A stretch of DNA of 10,274 bases from Euperipatoides rowelli (GCA_003024985.2 PXIH01S0019679.1); one strand, 5' to 3'; counted from the first letter of the stretch, positions 1-7,739 are shown. A program made the numbers and translations. Notes: generated by a model from the sequence alone, not told the origin.

Positions 1-258
1 TGACCATACTTCACTGACCAAACTTCACTGACCAAACTTCACTGACTCAACTTCACTGACCCAACTTCACTGACCAAACTTCACTGACCAAACTTCACTG
101 ACCAAACTTCACTGACCATACTTCACTGACCAAACTTCACTGACCAAACTTCACTGATCAAACTTAACTGACCAAACTTCACTGACCAAACTTCAATGAC
201 CACATTTCATTGACCAAACTTCACTGACCATACTTCACTGACCAAACTTCACTGACCG
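1..258. repeat. 14-bp minisatellite, about 18 copies
   Basis: Head-to-tail array with consensus TGACCAAACTTCAC. Eighteen full units can be counted from base 1 to base 252, followed by a decaying partial unit (TGACCGTA). The period is exact: substitutions occur but no length changes. The array is cut by the window start, so its true length is unknown. The variant TGACCATACTTCAC occupies units 1, 9 and 17, an eight-unit (112-bp) spacing that hints at higher-order duplication. Units 12, 14 and 15 are the most diverged. No open frame or gene is implied. Confidence 0.97.
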
Positions 259-1140
259 TATTATCACTGGTCAATTAATCTAGGTTATTTATGCTTTGCA
301 AACAGAAAAAGGTATTGGGAAATATTTAATTTGTCTACGGTATTACTGGTTACTACTGATTGCTTATCTTTTGTAATTAGTGTATTGAATTCATCATCTC
401 CTGTGTAGGATATTTTTCTAAAACTAGAGAACCTGGAGAGTATTCCATTGGCTTAGAGCAATCTAATGCTGCAAATTTAGGGACATCAGGGTGTTTTCTC
501 GGTCAAACATATAGTGTTAGACTTTTTTGGTATCATAACAATCATAAAACATACCAAGATGTTTTTTCACCGGTCTATTTACACTGCAATGTTTTCATCC
601 ACAACTTTTCATTACGATGGTTTCACCATAAATGTCTTGCTATTGCCTCTGTCCTGGTACGGTAACTAACTACTATATATTTTCCCTGGGATATAAACTG
701 TAGAATAAATTCAAGTTACTGATGGGCTGAATAGTAATTTCCTTGAATTTGGCTCCTTTTTTTGTTAAAATTAACGACTACTATCAAGCCAGGAGGATTT
801 GACAATACTATTTTAACTACAATAGGCCATAAATCTATAAATTGGATACGCCAATGAGACACTATAGTGGTCATATCAATCTGTACAACTCTACTGACCA
901 GACTAATAAACCAGATGTCAGCAAATAAATATATCCTTCACATTTTTTTATACTATGCTTTCTTTGCGAGAGATTTATAAAATCCTGGCAGACAGGGACA
1001 AGGAGTCAAAATAAAGGAAACGTATTAAAATATTTAATTAAATAAATATCAAGAGGAAAGAAATATATGTTTATATGATACAAAATGCACCTAATCTTAG
1101 CTATATATACTTATGTAGCGGGTCAGGGTCTATTTGTGTT
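259..1140. other. AT-rich stretch without a recognisable gene
   Basis: No sustained open frame, RNA gene or transposon terminus was recognised here. Small symmetric motifs are present: the 10-bp palindrome CACTATAGTG at 860-869, a 7-bp inverted pair TTGGTAT/ATACCAA at 527-533 and 551-557, and a short ATGGT/ACCAT hairpin near 617-629. These are about what chance gives in AT-rich DNA. The stretch looks like intergenic or intronic sequence. Confidence 0.6.
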
Positions 1141-1570
1141 GAAGACTCATTAATGAGTCGTTCATTTTGACTCACAAATCTTTCATTTTAAAAATTCATG
1201 GTCATTCATTTGGGAAGCTCATGAAAGAGTCATTCAGTTTGAAAGTAACATGAATGAGTGATTCAGTTTGAAAAACTCATGATTGAGCTATTCAGTTTGA
1301 AAGGCTCATGAATGACTCATTCATTTAAAAAATCTCATGAATACATTCATTTAGAAAGATTGAGTCATTTTAAAGACAAATTTTTAAAGACTCATGAATG
1401 AATCATTCATTTTAAAAGACTAATGTGCATTGTACAAGCCATTCATTTTGAAAGACTCATGAATGAGTCTTTTTTAAAAGACTCATGAATGAGTCATTTA
1501 TTTTAAAAGATCTATGAATGATTCACTCATTTGAAATGCTCATGAAATAGCGATTCATTTTGGATGACTC
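1141..1570. repeat. Degenerate tandem array of about 30-bp palindromic units
   Basis: About 14 diverged units alternate a near-palindromic block (GACTCATGAATGAGTC-like) with a spacer resembling ATTCATTTTGAAA. The first unit holds a perfect 16-bp palindrome, GACTCATTAATGAGTC, at 1144-1159. Unit length drifts and several units have lost half of the palindrome, so the array is old. Exact TGA(C/G)TCA heptamers, the AP-1/bZIP consensus, occur at 1168-1174, 1313-1319, 1361-1367 and 1490-1496. Whether they bind anything is inference; they may simply follow from the unit sequence. No coding content is seen. Confidence 0.9.
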
Positions 1571-2061
1571 TGATTCAAATCAAGTATTAGATTTCCATAG
1601 GAACATATTGGAATGTAAGAGAAAGGTTCCTGTACTACATACAGTATTTTTTTACTGTACTGTATAAAAGAAACTAAATTTTTAATTGTTTCTTTTCCAG
1701 TCACTTTTTGGCTGCAAAAAAAATATAAAAATATATTGAAATAAACTGCAGTTAAATAAATGCAGAATACGAGTGGTGGACACAGAGAGACTTAAAGTCT
1801 ACAGCAAACTTCATTTTACACGATTAAAAACTTCAAACTAATAAAAGTATGCACTACACGTGCAAATCTCAGAGTCCATGGCAACATAAATATTCCACTG
1901 TTTATTTATTTATTAATAATCTTCACAAAAAAGTTGATTTTAATATGGTTATTTTAAATTGACGGCCCAAATTTTATAAAATAAATCCAAATTACAGCAC
2001 TAGGATGTTTTTTTTTATGTTTCACTCCGAAGAGTGAAATGATCTTTAATTTAGCATATTC
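1571..2061. other. AT-rich spacer between two tandem arrays
   Basis: No gene was recognised. A 7-bp inverted pair TACAGTA/TACTGTA (1640-1646 and 1653-1659) stands just before a TATAAAAG octamer (about 1663-1670). In isolation that octamer is not evidence of a promoter, because no downstream coding region or initiator context is visible. The right edge carries the hairpin annotated at 2020-2039. Confidence 0.55.
2020..2039. repeat. Perfect 8-bp hairpin with CGAA loop
   Basis: TTTCACTC and GAGTGAAA are perfect reverse complements separated by CGAA. The hairpin lies 22 bases before the first unit of the 120-bp tandem array and is not repeated inside it. It could be the trace of an excised or degraded element. 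Its position beside the array may also be accidental. Confidence 0.7.
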
Positions 2062-2946
2062 ACAATGGTTTGTGCAAGCTTCTTATTGTTTTCACATGAT
2101 TGTCTTCATGAGCGGCAACCACTTTCCATAATGTGTTTTGTTGAGTTTGTTCAGCCATTGGACAGAATTTCCAATATTCACAATGGTTTATATAAGCTTC
2201 TTGTAATCTTGTTGTTTTCACAATTGATCGTCTTTGTGAGTGGCAGCTATTTTACATTATGTGTTTTGTGAGTTATTTTATACTAGGATCAGCCATTGGG
2301 CATGATTTCCAATATTTACAATGGTTTGTTCAAGCTTCTTACACTCGATCAGTTTCATCAGTGGCAGCCATTTTCCATTATGTGTTTTGCGAGTTCATCA
2401 TCCTAGTATCACCATTTCAATATTTATAATGGTTTGTACAAGCTTTTTGTATTGTAATCTTGCTATTTTCACAATTGATCATCTTCATGAGTGGCAGCCA
2501 TTCCCATTATGTATTTTGTGAGTTCTTTTATACTAGTATCAGCCATTGGGCAAGATTTCCAATATTTACAATGGTTTGTATAAGCTTCTTACACTCAATC
2601 ATCTTCGTCAGTGGCAGCCATTTTCCGTTATGTGTTTTGTGAGTTCTTTTATACTAGTATCAGCCATTTGGCAGGATTTTCAATATTTACAAGCTTCTTA
2701 CACTCGATCGTCTTTATCAGTGGCAGCCATTTTCCATTATATGTTTTATGAAGTTTGTTTATCCTAGTCAATATTCATTGTGTCAGCCATTGAACAGGAT
2801 AACCAATATTCACAATGGTTTGTACAAGCTACTTATTATTAACACACTCGATCGTCTTCGTGAGTGGCAGCCACTTCCAATTACGTTTTGTCAAATTTGT
2901 TTATCCTTGTCAATATTCATAGTATCAACCATTGGACAAGATTTTC
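2062..2946. repeat. Tandem array of about 120-bp units, seven copies
   Basis: Seven direct copies can be phased on ACAATGGTTTGT. They start at about 2062, 2180, 2318, 2426, 2568, 2689 and 2812, with lengths of 118, 138, 108, 142, 121, 123 and about 135 bp. Shared blocks in order are AAGCTTCTT, a GATC-containing stretch, GTGGCAGCCATTTTCC, TATGTGTTTTGTGAG, CAGCCATTGG and TTCCAATATT. Copies 2 and 4 carry an extra segment ending in TTTCACAATTGATC. Copies 3, 5 and 6 have the short version CTTACACTCGATC instead. The sixth copy has lost ATGGTTTGT. Several small open frames on the plus strand simply follow the monomer and share repeated peptides; they are not genes. Confidence 0.96.
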
Positions 2947-3053
2947 TGAAGTGAGAGAACATCCCCAGGGCATAGGCTCCTGTCAAAAAAAAAAATTCTG
3001 CACTGAGGCTGCTTCGTGGCCAGATCCAGACCGCATGACCATGACACCTTGAA
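2947..3053. other. Small G+C-richer island of unknown origin
   Basis: Abruptly after the tandem array, base composition shifts to near-balanced G+C over about 100 bases, interrupted by an A11 run at 2985-2995 and followed by a T11 run at 3070-3080. The sequence is not repeated elsewhere in the window. It can be read in frame on either strand for a few dozen codons, but I recognise no domain. The A11 in the middle and the T-rich edge suggest a degraded retroposed fragment (SINE, LINE 3' end or processed transcript). A short exon is also possible, though I see no convincing pair of splice sites. Confidence 0.4.
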
Positions 3054-3112
3054 ACCATTAGAATTTTTCTTTTTTTTTTTAATTTACTTATAGTATGATG
3101 CTGTTGCAGATG

Positions 3113-3159
3113 ACTCAATGATGAAAAAAATCGGTTTTATTTACCAACTCAATGATGAA
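3113..3159 (+). repeat. 13-bp direct repeat pair
   Basis: ACTCAATGATGAA occurs at 3113-3125 and again at 3147-3159 in the same orientation, with 21 bases between. It could be a target-site duplication around a tiny remnant or a local slippage duplication. The intervening sequence (AAAATCGGTTTTATTTACC-like) shows no terminal inverted repeats. Confidence 0.6.
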
Positions 3160-4072
3160 TGATTTAAATTGAGGCTCTGGTGGATAAATAAATAAAAAAA
3201 TTAAAACCGGAGGGGGGGGGGGGATGGCAGTAGCCATTGTAATTTTATGCCACTGAATATTATTTTTAAAGTAGGCTATAGGTACATATGAAATAATATC
3301 ACTCCTATTAAAAACTTTATATATCATTTATGTTAAGTAAACTTATTTTAATTTATGACGGATAAATGTTTCGTTATATTCATTTCATTTATTCATCATA
3401 TGTTGCAGTCGGAGTTGCACGCACATGCACACAAAAATAAAAGCTTGTCGTTGATAATATCTTTAAAAATCAACACTGAAATATCTCATTTCGTTTCTGC
3501 ACTACAGGATTGTATAAATGATACATAGCCACTAACATGACGTCTGAATTATTTTTTTTTATCTTTTATTTCAATTTTTTTCCCCTGCAAATTCTCGTTT
3601 CCACACACACATCATAGTCTGCCAATAAAGCCCTTTCTACAGGATTACCTTTGTTTTTTAGCAAATAAAATATGACTCTTTTATTTGTGGATTATTATTG
3701 ACGTATATAATCAACATCAGGCAATATTTTTTTTAAAAAAAAAATAAGTAAAGAAGTAACCATGAAGGAAGAATGGAATGATAAACAAAAGTAACCTAAT
3801 AATCTTCTAAGATCTTCCTGATCTATTGAAATTGTATGTTTTAAGACTGATCATATTTATGGAAGGCTATTTGTTCTCTTCTTGTGTATTTTTGCTGCCT
3901 TTAATCATATTTGTTTTTGTTTTTTTTATTTTTCATTTTTAAAGCCAGAATTGTAAAAAAAAAAAAAAAAAGAGGAAACAGTAATGATACTTTAGCTGTT
4001 TGCAAAATGAGATACTAAAGCCTCTGTACAATTTACTGACTATACTTTGGTTATATGAAGTGAATTAGGGTT

Positions 4073-4088
4073 GGGGGGGGGGGGGGGG
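4073..4088 (+). repeat. G16 homopolymer
   Basis: Sixteen consecutive G residues after TTAGGGTT. Runs this long are unusual in AT-rich DNA and are prone to length error during sequencing and assembly, so the true length may differ. The run can form intermolecular or slipped G-quadruplex structures. Confidence 0.85.
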
Positions 4089-4232
4089 TTGTTGGATTGT
4101 TTTTACCCTTTTTTTTAAGATGGTTTGTTAACCCATTTCTGCTTGCTTTTTTTTTTTGTTTTGCTCTCAAAATGTATTATTTATACAACAATTAACAAAT
4201 TAGTTCTGATTTTAAAGTAAAAATTATTGGAT

Positions 4233-4264
4233 GGGTAGGGCTGGTGGGGTGGAGGAAGGGGGGG
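4233..4264 (+). repeat. G-quadruplex-like G-rich segment
   Basis: Four G-tracts of three or more (4233-4235, 4238-4240, 4246-4249 and 4258-4264) are separated by loops of 2, 5 and 8 bases. This narrowly misses the usual loop limit of 7. It lies about 150 bases after the G16 run on the same strand and is surrounded by AT-rich DNA. Confidence 0.5.
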
Positions 4265-4500
4265 AATCTTTTATTAATCCAAAATATATTTTAATGTTGT
4301 TTTTACATCACCTCTATTCTTGACCCTTATACTATATGTACAGTATTAAAGGTCAAATGTAACAGATTTTTATTATTATTGAGTTTCAAAGATTTTTACT
4401 AAAAAAACAAATGTCCAACAGAAATAAATAAATAAAACAAATAGTTATTTACAATTCAGTTTTTTTAAATAATTGTCTTTAGCTCCTCCCTCTTAAAACA

Positions 4501-5607
4501 ACATTGTCCACTGTACACACCAGGGGAGATATTTTGTGTTGTCAGTGTTGAGAAATTAATAGTGCTTGCAATACTTAACTATAGAATATTCACTATCTTC
4601 GTCAGCTAAAGGCTGGAAATCCAATGGTCCAATTGTTTAAATACTTGTAAAAAATCATAATCAAATTCATCCTTTGTGCTATTATGGTCCAATTTGTTCA
4701 AAACGAACTTTACTACAAGCGGAACATACCTCTATTTACGTGATAAATCAATACAAAGAAAACAGCTGTAGAAACAGTTTCGTCATCAAATTAATCCCCG
4801 ACCAAAAAAAATTTTGAAATCTTCTTTTGTAATCTCGGACTGAGGATAGCAATATTCTTAATTTTATCCTTAAATAACTTTTTTTAATGCACTTTAATTA
4901 TTTTTTTTTGCCAGTAGAATTTTTTTTTTTTTAGTAATTATCTTTGAAAATCAATAATAAAAAACAATTTTAAATCCATTAACATTAATTTTGGCCTAAC
5001 TGCAGTATTCCCCATCACTGGCAAAAACGATTTGACCAGCTTGCGATTTATCTAACAACGTTAGGCCATCCACGTTAGCAATCTTTCAAAAAAAAACTAG
5101 ACATTTATTACTTTATAAGAATTTTAAGCTTTTTTAATTTAACAATTTAATGACTAAATAGTTAATCTAAATTCCTTCCCTTCATCTTTTAAAATCTGGA
5201 AGGTAAAAATATTTAAATTTCTAACCCCTCTAGGCTAAACTTCAACCATGTCCTTTCGTCAAGTCTTGAATAGCATCGGGCGACGGATGAAATCACGTGA
5301 TCTTAAAGAAAACTTTCACACTAATTATTCTTTTTTTTTCTTTAAATAGGAGATTTATATAATTTAAAGTGATAAAAATATTAATTCTAATGAATACAAT
5401 TAGTAAATTCTCCTTGCTCAAAGTAAATAATATTATACAACACTAGTTATAATAAAATCAAAATATACCATCATATAGTTATTATAACTTATAATTTTTT
5501 AAATTAATACTGATAAAACTTATCTAAGCGAACAAATAGTTTGGTGATGAGTAGACCCTAATACATTAGGCTGTGATATTAATGATACGCTAGATGGCAT
5601 GACCATC
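4501..5607. other. AT-rich stretch without a recognisable gene
   Basis: No gene was recognised. ATGGTCCAATT appears twice within about 65 bases (near 4624 and 4684). A 9-bp inverted pair TGGCCTAAC/GTTAGGCCA (4992-5000 and 5060-5068) encloses 59 bases and could be the ends of a very short foldback. A slightly G+C-richer patch near 5225-5305 contains TCACGTGA, an E-box of the kind bound by bHLH-Zip factors, within the palindrome ATCACGTGAT (5292-5301). No associated gene is visible. Confidence 0.5.
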
Positions 5608-5699
5608 TTCTATGAGGCTCCATTTGCAGTTTATAATAGGCCTCTTAGTAATAAATTACTAAGAGGCCTATAAACTGTAAATAGAGCTTCATAGAATTT
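5608..5699. repeat. Foldback (long imperfect hairpin), about 92 nt
   Basis: The core is a perfect 17-bp inverted repeat, 5636-5652 against 5655-5671 (ATAGGCCTCTTAGTAAT on the left), with only AA between the arms. Outside the core the complementarity continues with a 3-base bulge: CAGTTTAT pairs with ATAAACTG, and CTATGAGGCTCCATTTG with CTATGAAGCTCTATTTA read from the opposite strand. Total arm length is about 45 bases. It could be a foldback or MITE-type element, or a transcribed hairpin RNA. The two-base loop is too tight for an ordinary microRNA precursor. A smaller hairpin GGGGAA/TTCCCC follows at 5708-5728. Confidence 0.85.
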
Positions 5700-5902
5700 C
5701 CAGTGTTGGGGAATTCTGCAGTTTCCCCTTAATTTCAATCTTTATGGCTATTATTCTATTATTATTTTTAAAGTAAACTATGGCATCATTAATCATTTCT
5801 TTTACCTATTCTTCATTTCTATTCATGTAAATACATTTTACTTCTCTTTGATTCCATCTTTTGTTGATAATCTGTGATAATGTTGTTAAAAGGAGAGAAA
5901 AA
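5700..5902. other. Spacer between the foldback and the tRNA-like segment
   Basis: AT-rich, with no gene seen. If the tRNA-like segment that follows is the head of a minus-strand SINE, the SINE body and tail should extend leftward into this stretch. I see no clear tail or target-site duplication. Confidence 0.4.
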
Positions 5903-5967
5903 TGGGGGTAAACCAGAATCAAACTCGGGAACTCATGCAATTCTCGACTCCCGCTATAGGTGCCGGC
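5903..5967 (-). repeat. tRNA-like segment, likely SINE head or tRNA pseudogene
   Basis: Read on the minus strand, the segment opens with GGCCGGCACC and passes through TAGCGGGAGTCGAG, which resembles a Pol III A box with one extra base. It then reaches GAGTTTGATTCTG (5914-5926), a diverged B box compared with the consensus GGTTCGANNCC. Spacing between the two is close to that of a real tRNA. The acceptor stem does not close well, and a run of C (GGGGG on the plus strand) stands where the 3' end should be, so I do not call a functional tRNA. It directly abuts the point where copy A of the dispersed repeat becomes recognisable, so it may have inserted into or truncated that repeat. Confidence 0.5.
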
Positions 5968-6057
5968 CAGGTTTAAGGTTGGAAATTAAGATTGCAATAG
6001 GATACTGCTTATTAAATACGATTTGACAAACATAAATAAAATTATGTCCAGTGCTTG

Positions 6058-6069
6058 TGGCTCAGAACG
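6058..6069 (+). promoter_or_regulatory. Pol III A box of the SINE
   Basis: TGGCTCAGAACG fits the tRNA A-box pattern TRGCNNAGNNGG at all but one informative position. It starts 12 bases inside the SINE, as expected for a tRNA-derived head. Confidence 0.65.
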
Positions 6070-6119
6070 TAGCAATACGATCTGAAAAACAGTACGAAGA
6101 CATAAGATGAAACATTCTA

Positions 6120-6130
6120 GGTTCGCGTCT
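6120..6130 (+). promoter_or_regulatory. Pol III B box of the SINE
   Basis: GGTTCGCGTCT fits GGTTCGANNCC, with a mismatch at the A and at the last pair. It starts 62 bases after the A box. That is longer than in most tRNAs (about 44) and implies a long variable region or an insertion in the tRNA-like head. Confidence 0.65.
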
Positions 6131-6557
6131 CAGTCTACGCAGTTATGGAAAGGTTTTTTTCCCTGGTTTCAATACCTTGCCAGGGTTTTTTAACCCGATA
6201 CGCTGCCTCAACGTAAGAACCTTTGAGAGATATAGTATTATAATAAGTGTAAAGATAAATGCACTCACGTGCATCCATTAACCAGAAAAGAATACATCTC
6301 TTCTCCTCTTGGAGTAGACATTTATTTTTATAAAAAAAAATATAAATAAAATATTATAACTAATAAATTTATTAAAAAAATGTTAAAATGTTGCTTTTCA
6401 TGCTTTTATATTTGCGAAATCATTAATAATATCTTTTAATTACTGGCATAATTATGTTTAATAACCAACATCGCACATTCTACTTTGATCACAAGCATTT
6501 GTTTTATAATCTTTTCGTAGGGATCCTAATTCACTAGGCCCTAATCCATGCTACTTA

Positions 6558-7390
6558 GGCCCGGTGCCGCACAGAGCGTTACAATGACTCAAGTTGCCTC
6601 ACAGTGACATTAAAGAACATGAGCTTTAAATTTCAATGAGTTGTGACACACTGGAAAGCGCAGTGGTTTTATGTTGACCTGCGCTGACTGATGTTTGTTT
6701 TTTTTAGGAAATAAATATAGAGCTGGCTTTAAAAATTCTCGCATCAACTCGCGTTGAAACTACACTCCCATTTTTATACAACATTGTTTTCAATGTTGTC
6801 CACCAAACACATTGAGAGTTGCCTCACGTTGGTCATTTTATATTTCCTGTTTTAGGTAAATTTTAAAATAATTATAAGAAAATCTATATACTAACCTTAA
6901 TGTTACCGTTAATCTTTCTTTAGAACTAATATATCACCCGTTGTTGTTCTTTCTTACTATCCGATCTCTAATAAGTAGTAGCAATTCCTCAAATGATGTT
7001 AAAGACATTCGGAAATATTCAAAAAGGCGCACGTTGTGATTTCTCAAACATATATATAAATTGTGGAATTGATCAGCTGTAACTCGTATGTGGTTTAAGG
7101 GATGAACCCATATGTGTTTATGCTTATTTTTTTTTTTTTTCCAACATAATCAGTAAAAGGGCTAAACAAGCAACTTGTGTTACCTTCATCTTGTTGTGAA
7201 GATTGTAAACAATGAAGGGGCAGGCAGTTTCATATCCAAAATGCAGGTGCTGCCACCTAGTTAAAAAAATTTAAAACCACCTCGAGGTAACGCTCTTTAT
7301 GTGTGACACCTATATTATTTTTCACAGAATTTCACGGTGAGTTAACTGAAGGCAATGCAAGCCATCGTAAAGCTATGTGTGGCACCGGCC
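6558..7390. mobile_element. Non-autonomous TIR DNA transposon, PIF/Harbinger-like
   Basis: The left end reads GGCCCGGTGCCGCACAGAGC. The right end, read inward on the minus strand, is GGCCGGTGCCACACATAGC. After one inserted C the two ends match at about 33 of 42 positions, continuing through TTAC, ATG and TTGCCT. TTA flanks both ends (6555-6557 and 7391-7393). Termini beginning GGCC and a 3-bp TWA duplication are known traits of PIF/Harbinger, so the superfamily assignment is reasonable but not proven. No transposase frame is present in its 833 bp. A second copy of the terminal motif lies inward on the right (about 7279-7309, containing GTAACGCTCTT). AGTTGCCTCAC occurs at 6592-6602 and again at 6817-6827. 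A 9-bp hairpin ACAACATTG/CAATGTTGT (6778-6786 and 6791-6799) and a T14 run (7127-7140) lie inside. Confidence 0.78.
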
Positions 7391-7487
7391 TTATACTAAA
7401 GTGTAACTAATGCATATTATGAAAACAGGAGATGGGTGACTCTCAATTAGTAAACTTATAAGATTTATGGGTATAGATTCAAATTTT

Positions 7488-7612
7488 TATGTTTGTGCTT
7501 TGTACACTATGCTGAAATTTTATTATCACCAGCTCTTCCAATCAGTATGTACTTCATTAAAGTCCCATAAGAGCTGTCAGTGAAATTTTTTTAAAGTCCA
7601 AAGCATAATCAT
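7488..7612. repeat. Imperfect foldback, arms about 45 nt, loop 31 nt
   Basis: CAGCTCTT (7530-7537) is the exact complement of AAGAGCTG (7569-7576). Farther out, AAATTT segments pair, and TTGTGCTTTGTAC matches the reverse complement of the right side (TTATGCTTTGGAC) at 11 of 13 positions. The middle of the arms is poorly matched, so the element is old or the outer match is partly chance. It could be a decayed MITE or a hairpin RNA precursor. Confidence 0.55.
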
Positions 7613-7698
7613 ATAAGTACAAAATGACAAGTATTTCAATAATGCGAGTTGATTTCTTTGATTTATGGCCATAAAAATATACAATTATTCTACATTGT

Positions 7699-7739
7699 AA
7701 TTCCTGGATGTAAAAGGGTTAAAAGGCATCCATGGAATT
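7699..7739. repeat. Hairpin, 12/13-bp arms with one bulge
   Basis: AATTCCTGGATG (7699-7710) pairs with CATCCATGGAATT (7727-7739), leaving one unpaired base on the right arm and a 16-base loop. It is not repeated elsewhere in the window. No flanking duplication was noticed. Confidence 0.7.

Larger units (their letters stand above)
3054..4500. other. AT-rich, homopolymer-rich stretch without a gene
   Basis: No coding region or transposon terminus was recognised. The stretch is dominated by T, A and G runs. The most notable are G12 at 3212-3223, A17 at 3955-3971 and G16 at 4073-4088. A mixed T9/A10 block lies near 3727-3747. Short AAAT-type microsatellites occur near 3184 and 4422. The A17 run could be the tail of an old plus-strand retrocopy, but the preceding bases do not resemble anything I know. 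Confidence 0.6.
6046..6341 (+). mobile_element. tRNA-derived SINE inserted in copy A
   Basis: The roughly 296-bp insert is bracketed by ATAAATAAAATTAT (6032-6045) and ATAAATAAAATATTAT (6342-6357), a direct duplication with one 2-bp difference. It ends in an A-rich tail (A9 at 6332-6340). The head contains an A box, TGGCTCAGAACG, and a B box, GGTTCGCGTCT, as expected of a tRNA-derived Pol III promoter. The body includes a CCCTGG/CCAGGG hairpin (6161-6166 and 6180-6185). A T7 run at 6154-6160, soon after the B box, would terminate Pol III early, so this copy may produce only a short transcript. The SINE family was not identified. Copy B of the host repeat lacks the insertion. Confidence 0.8.
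5979..7413. repeat. Dispersed repeat, copy A, split by two insertions
   Basis: Three blocks, 5979-6045, 6342-6557 and about 7394-7413, align in order with one continuous stretch of copy B (about 8010-8313). Shared landmarks include GCTTATTAAATACGATTTGA, ACTAATAAATTTATTAAA, TTTTCATGCTTTTATATTTG, ACTGGCATAATTATG and TAATAACCAACAT. Identity is roughly 80-90% by eye. The first gap is filled by a SINE and the second by a TIR element. The 5' half seen in copy B (7799-8009) has no visible counterpart before 5979, so copy A is 5'-truncated or displaced there. It encodes nothing and is probably a non-autonomous DNA transposon, judging from the ends of copy B. Confidence 0.88.

Noticed and set aside
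1663-1670. TATAAAAG octamer as a core promoter
   Set aside because: No gene or transcript start evidence follows; the next 400 bases are AT-rich and then tandem repeat.
1-2946. CRISPR array among the tandem repeats
   Set aside because: The repeats are contiguous or have repeated spacers rather than unique spacers of constant length, no cas genes are present, and the sequence is eukaryotic in character.
2065-2954. Several plus-strand open frames of 60-73 codons with similar peptides
   Set aside because: They follow the 120-bp tandem monomer, overlap in different frames, and their shared peptides come from the DNA repeat. No domain, splice context or codon bias supports translation.
2864-3052. 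Plus-strand open frame spanning the array end and the G+C-richer island
   Set aside because: Its first half is tandem repeat and the second crosses an A11 run. The tail peptide matches nothing I recognise, so the DNA is reported as an island, not a gene.
2891-3327. Two minus-strand open frames of 70-75 codons
   Set aside because: They run through the A11, T11 and G12 homopolymer tracts and the array edge, giving low-complexity Lys, Phe and Pro runs. No recognisable protein family.
5292-5301. ATCACGTGAT as a regulatory E-box
   Set aside because: A single 8-10-bp palindrome in about 10 kb with no nearby gene is not enough to claim regulation.
6058-6140. Functional tRNA gene in the SINE head
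   Set aside because: Box spacing is too long, the acceptor and T stems do not close, and the segment belongs to a longer insert with a target duplication and A-rich tail.
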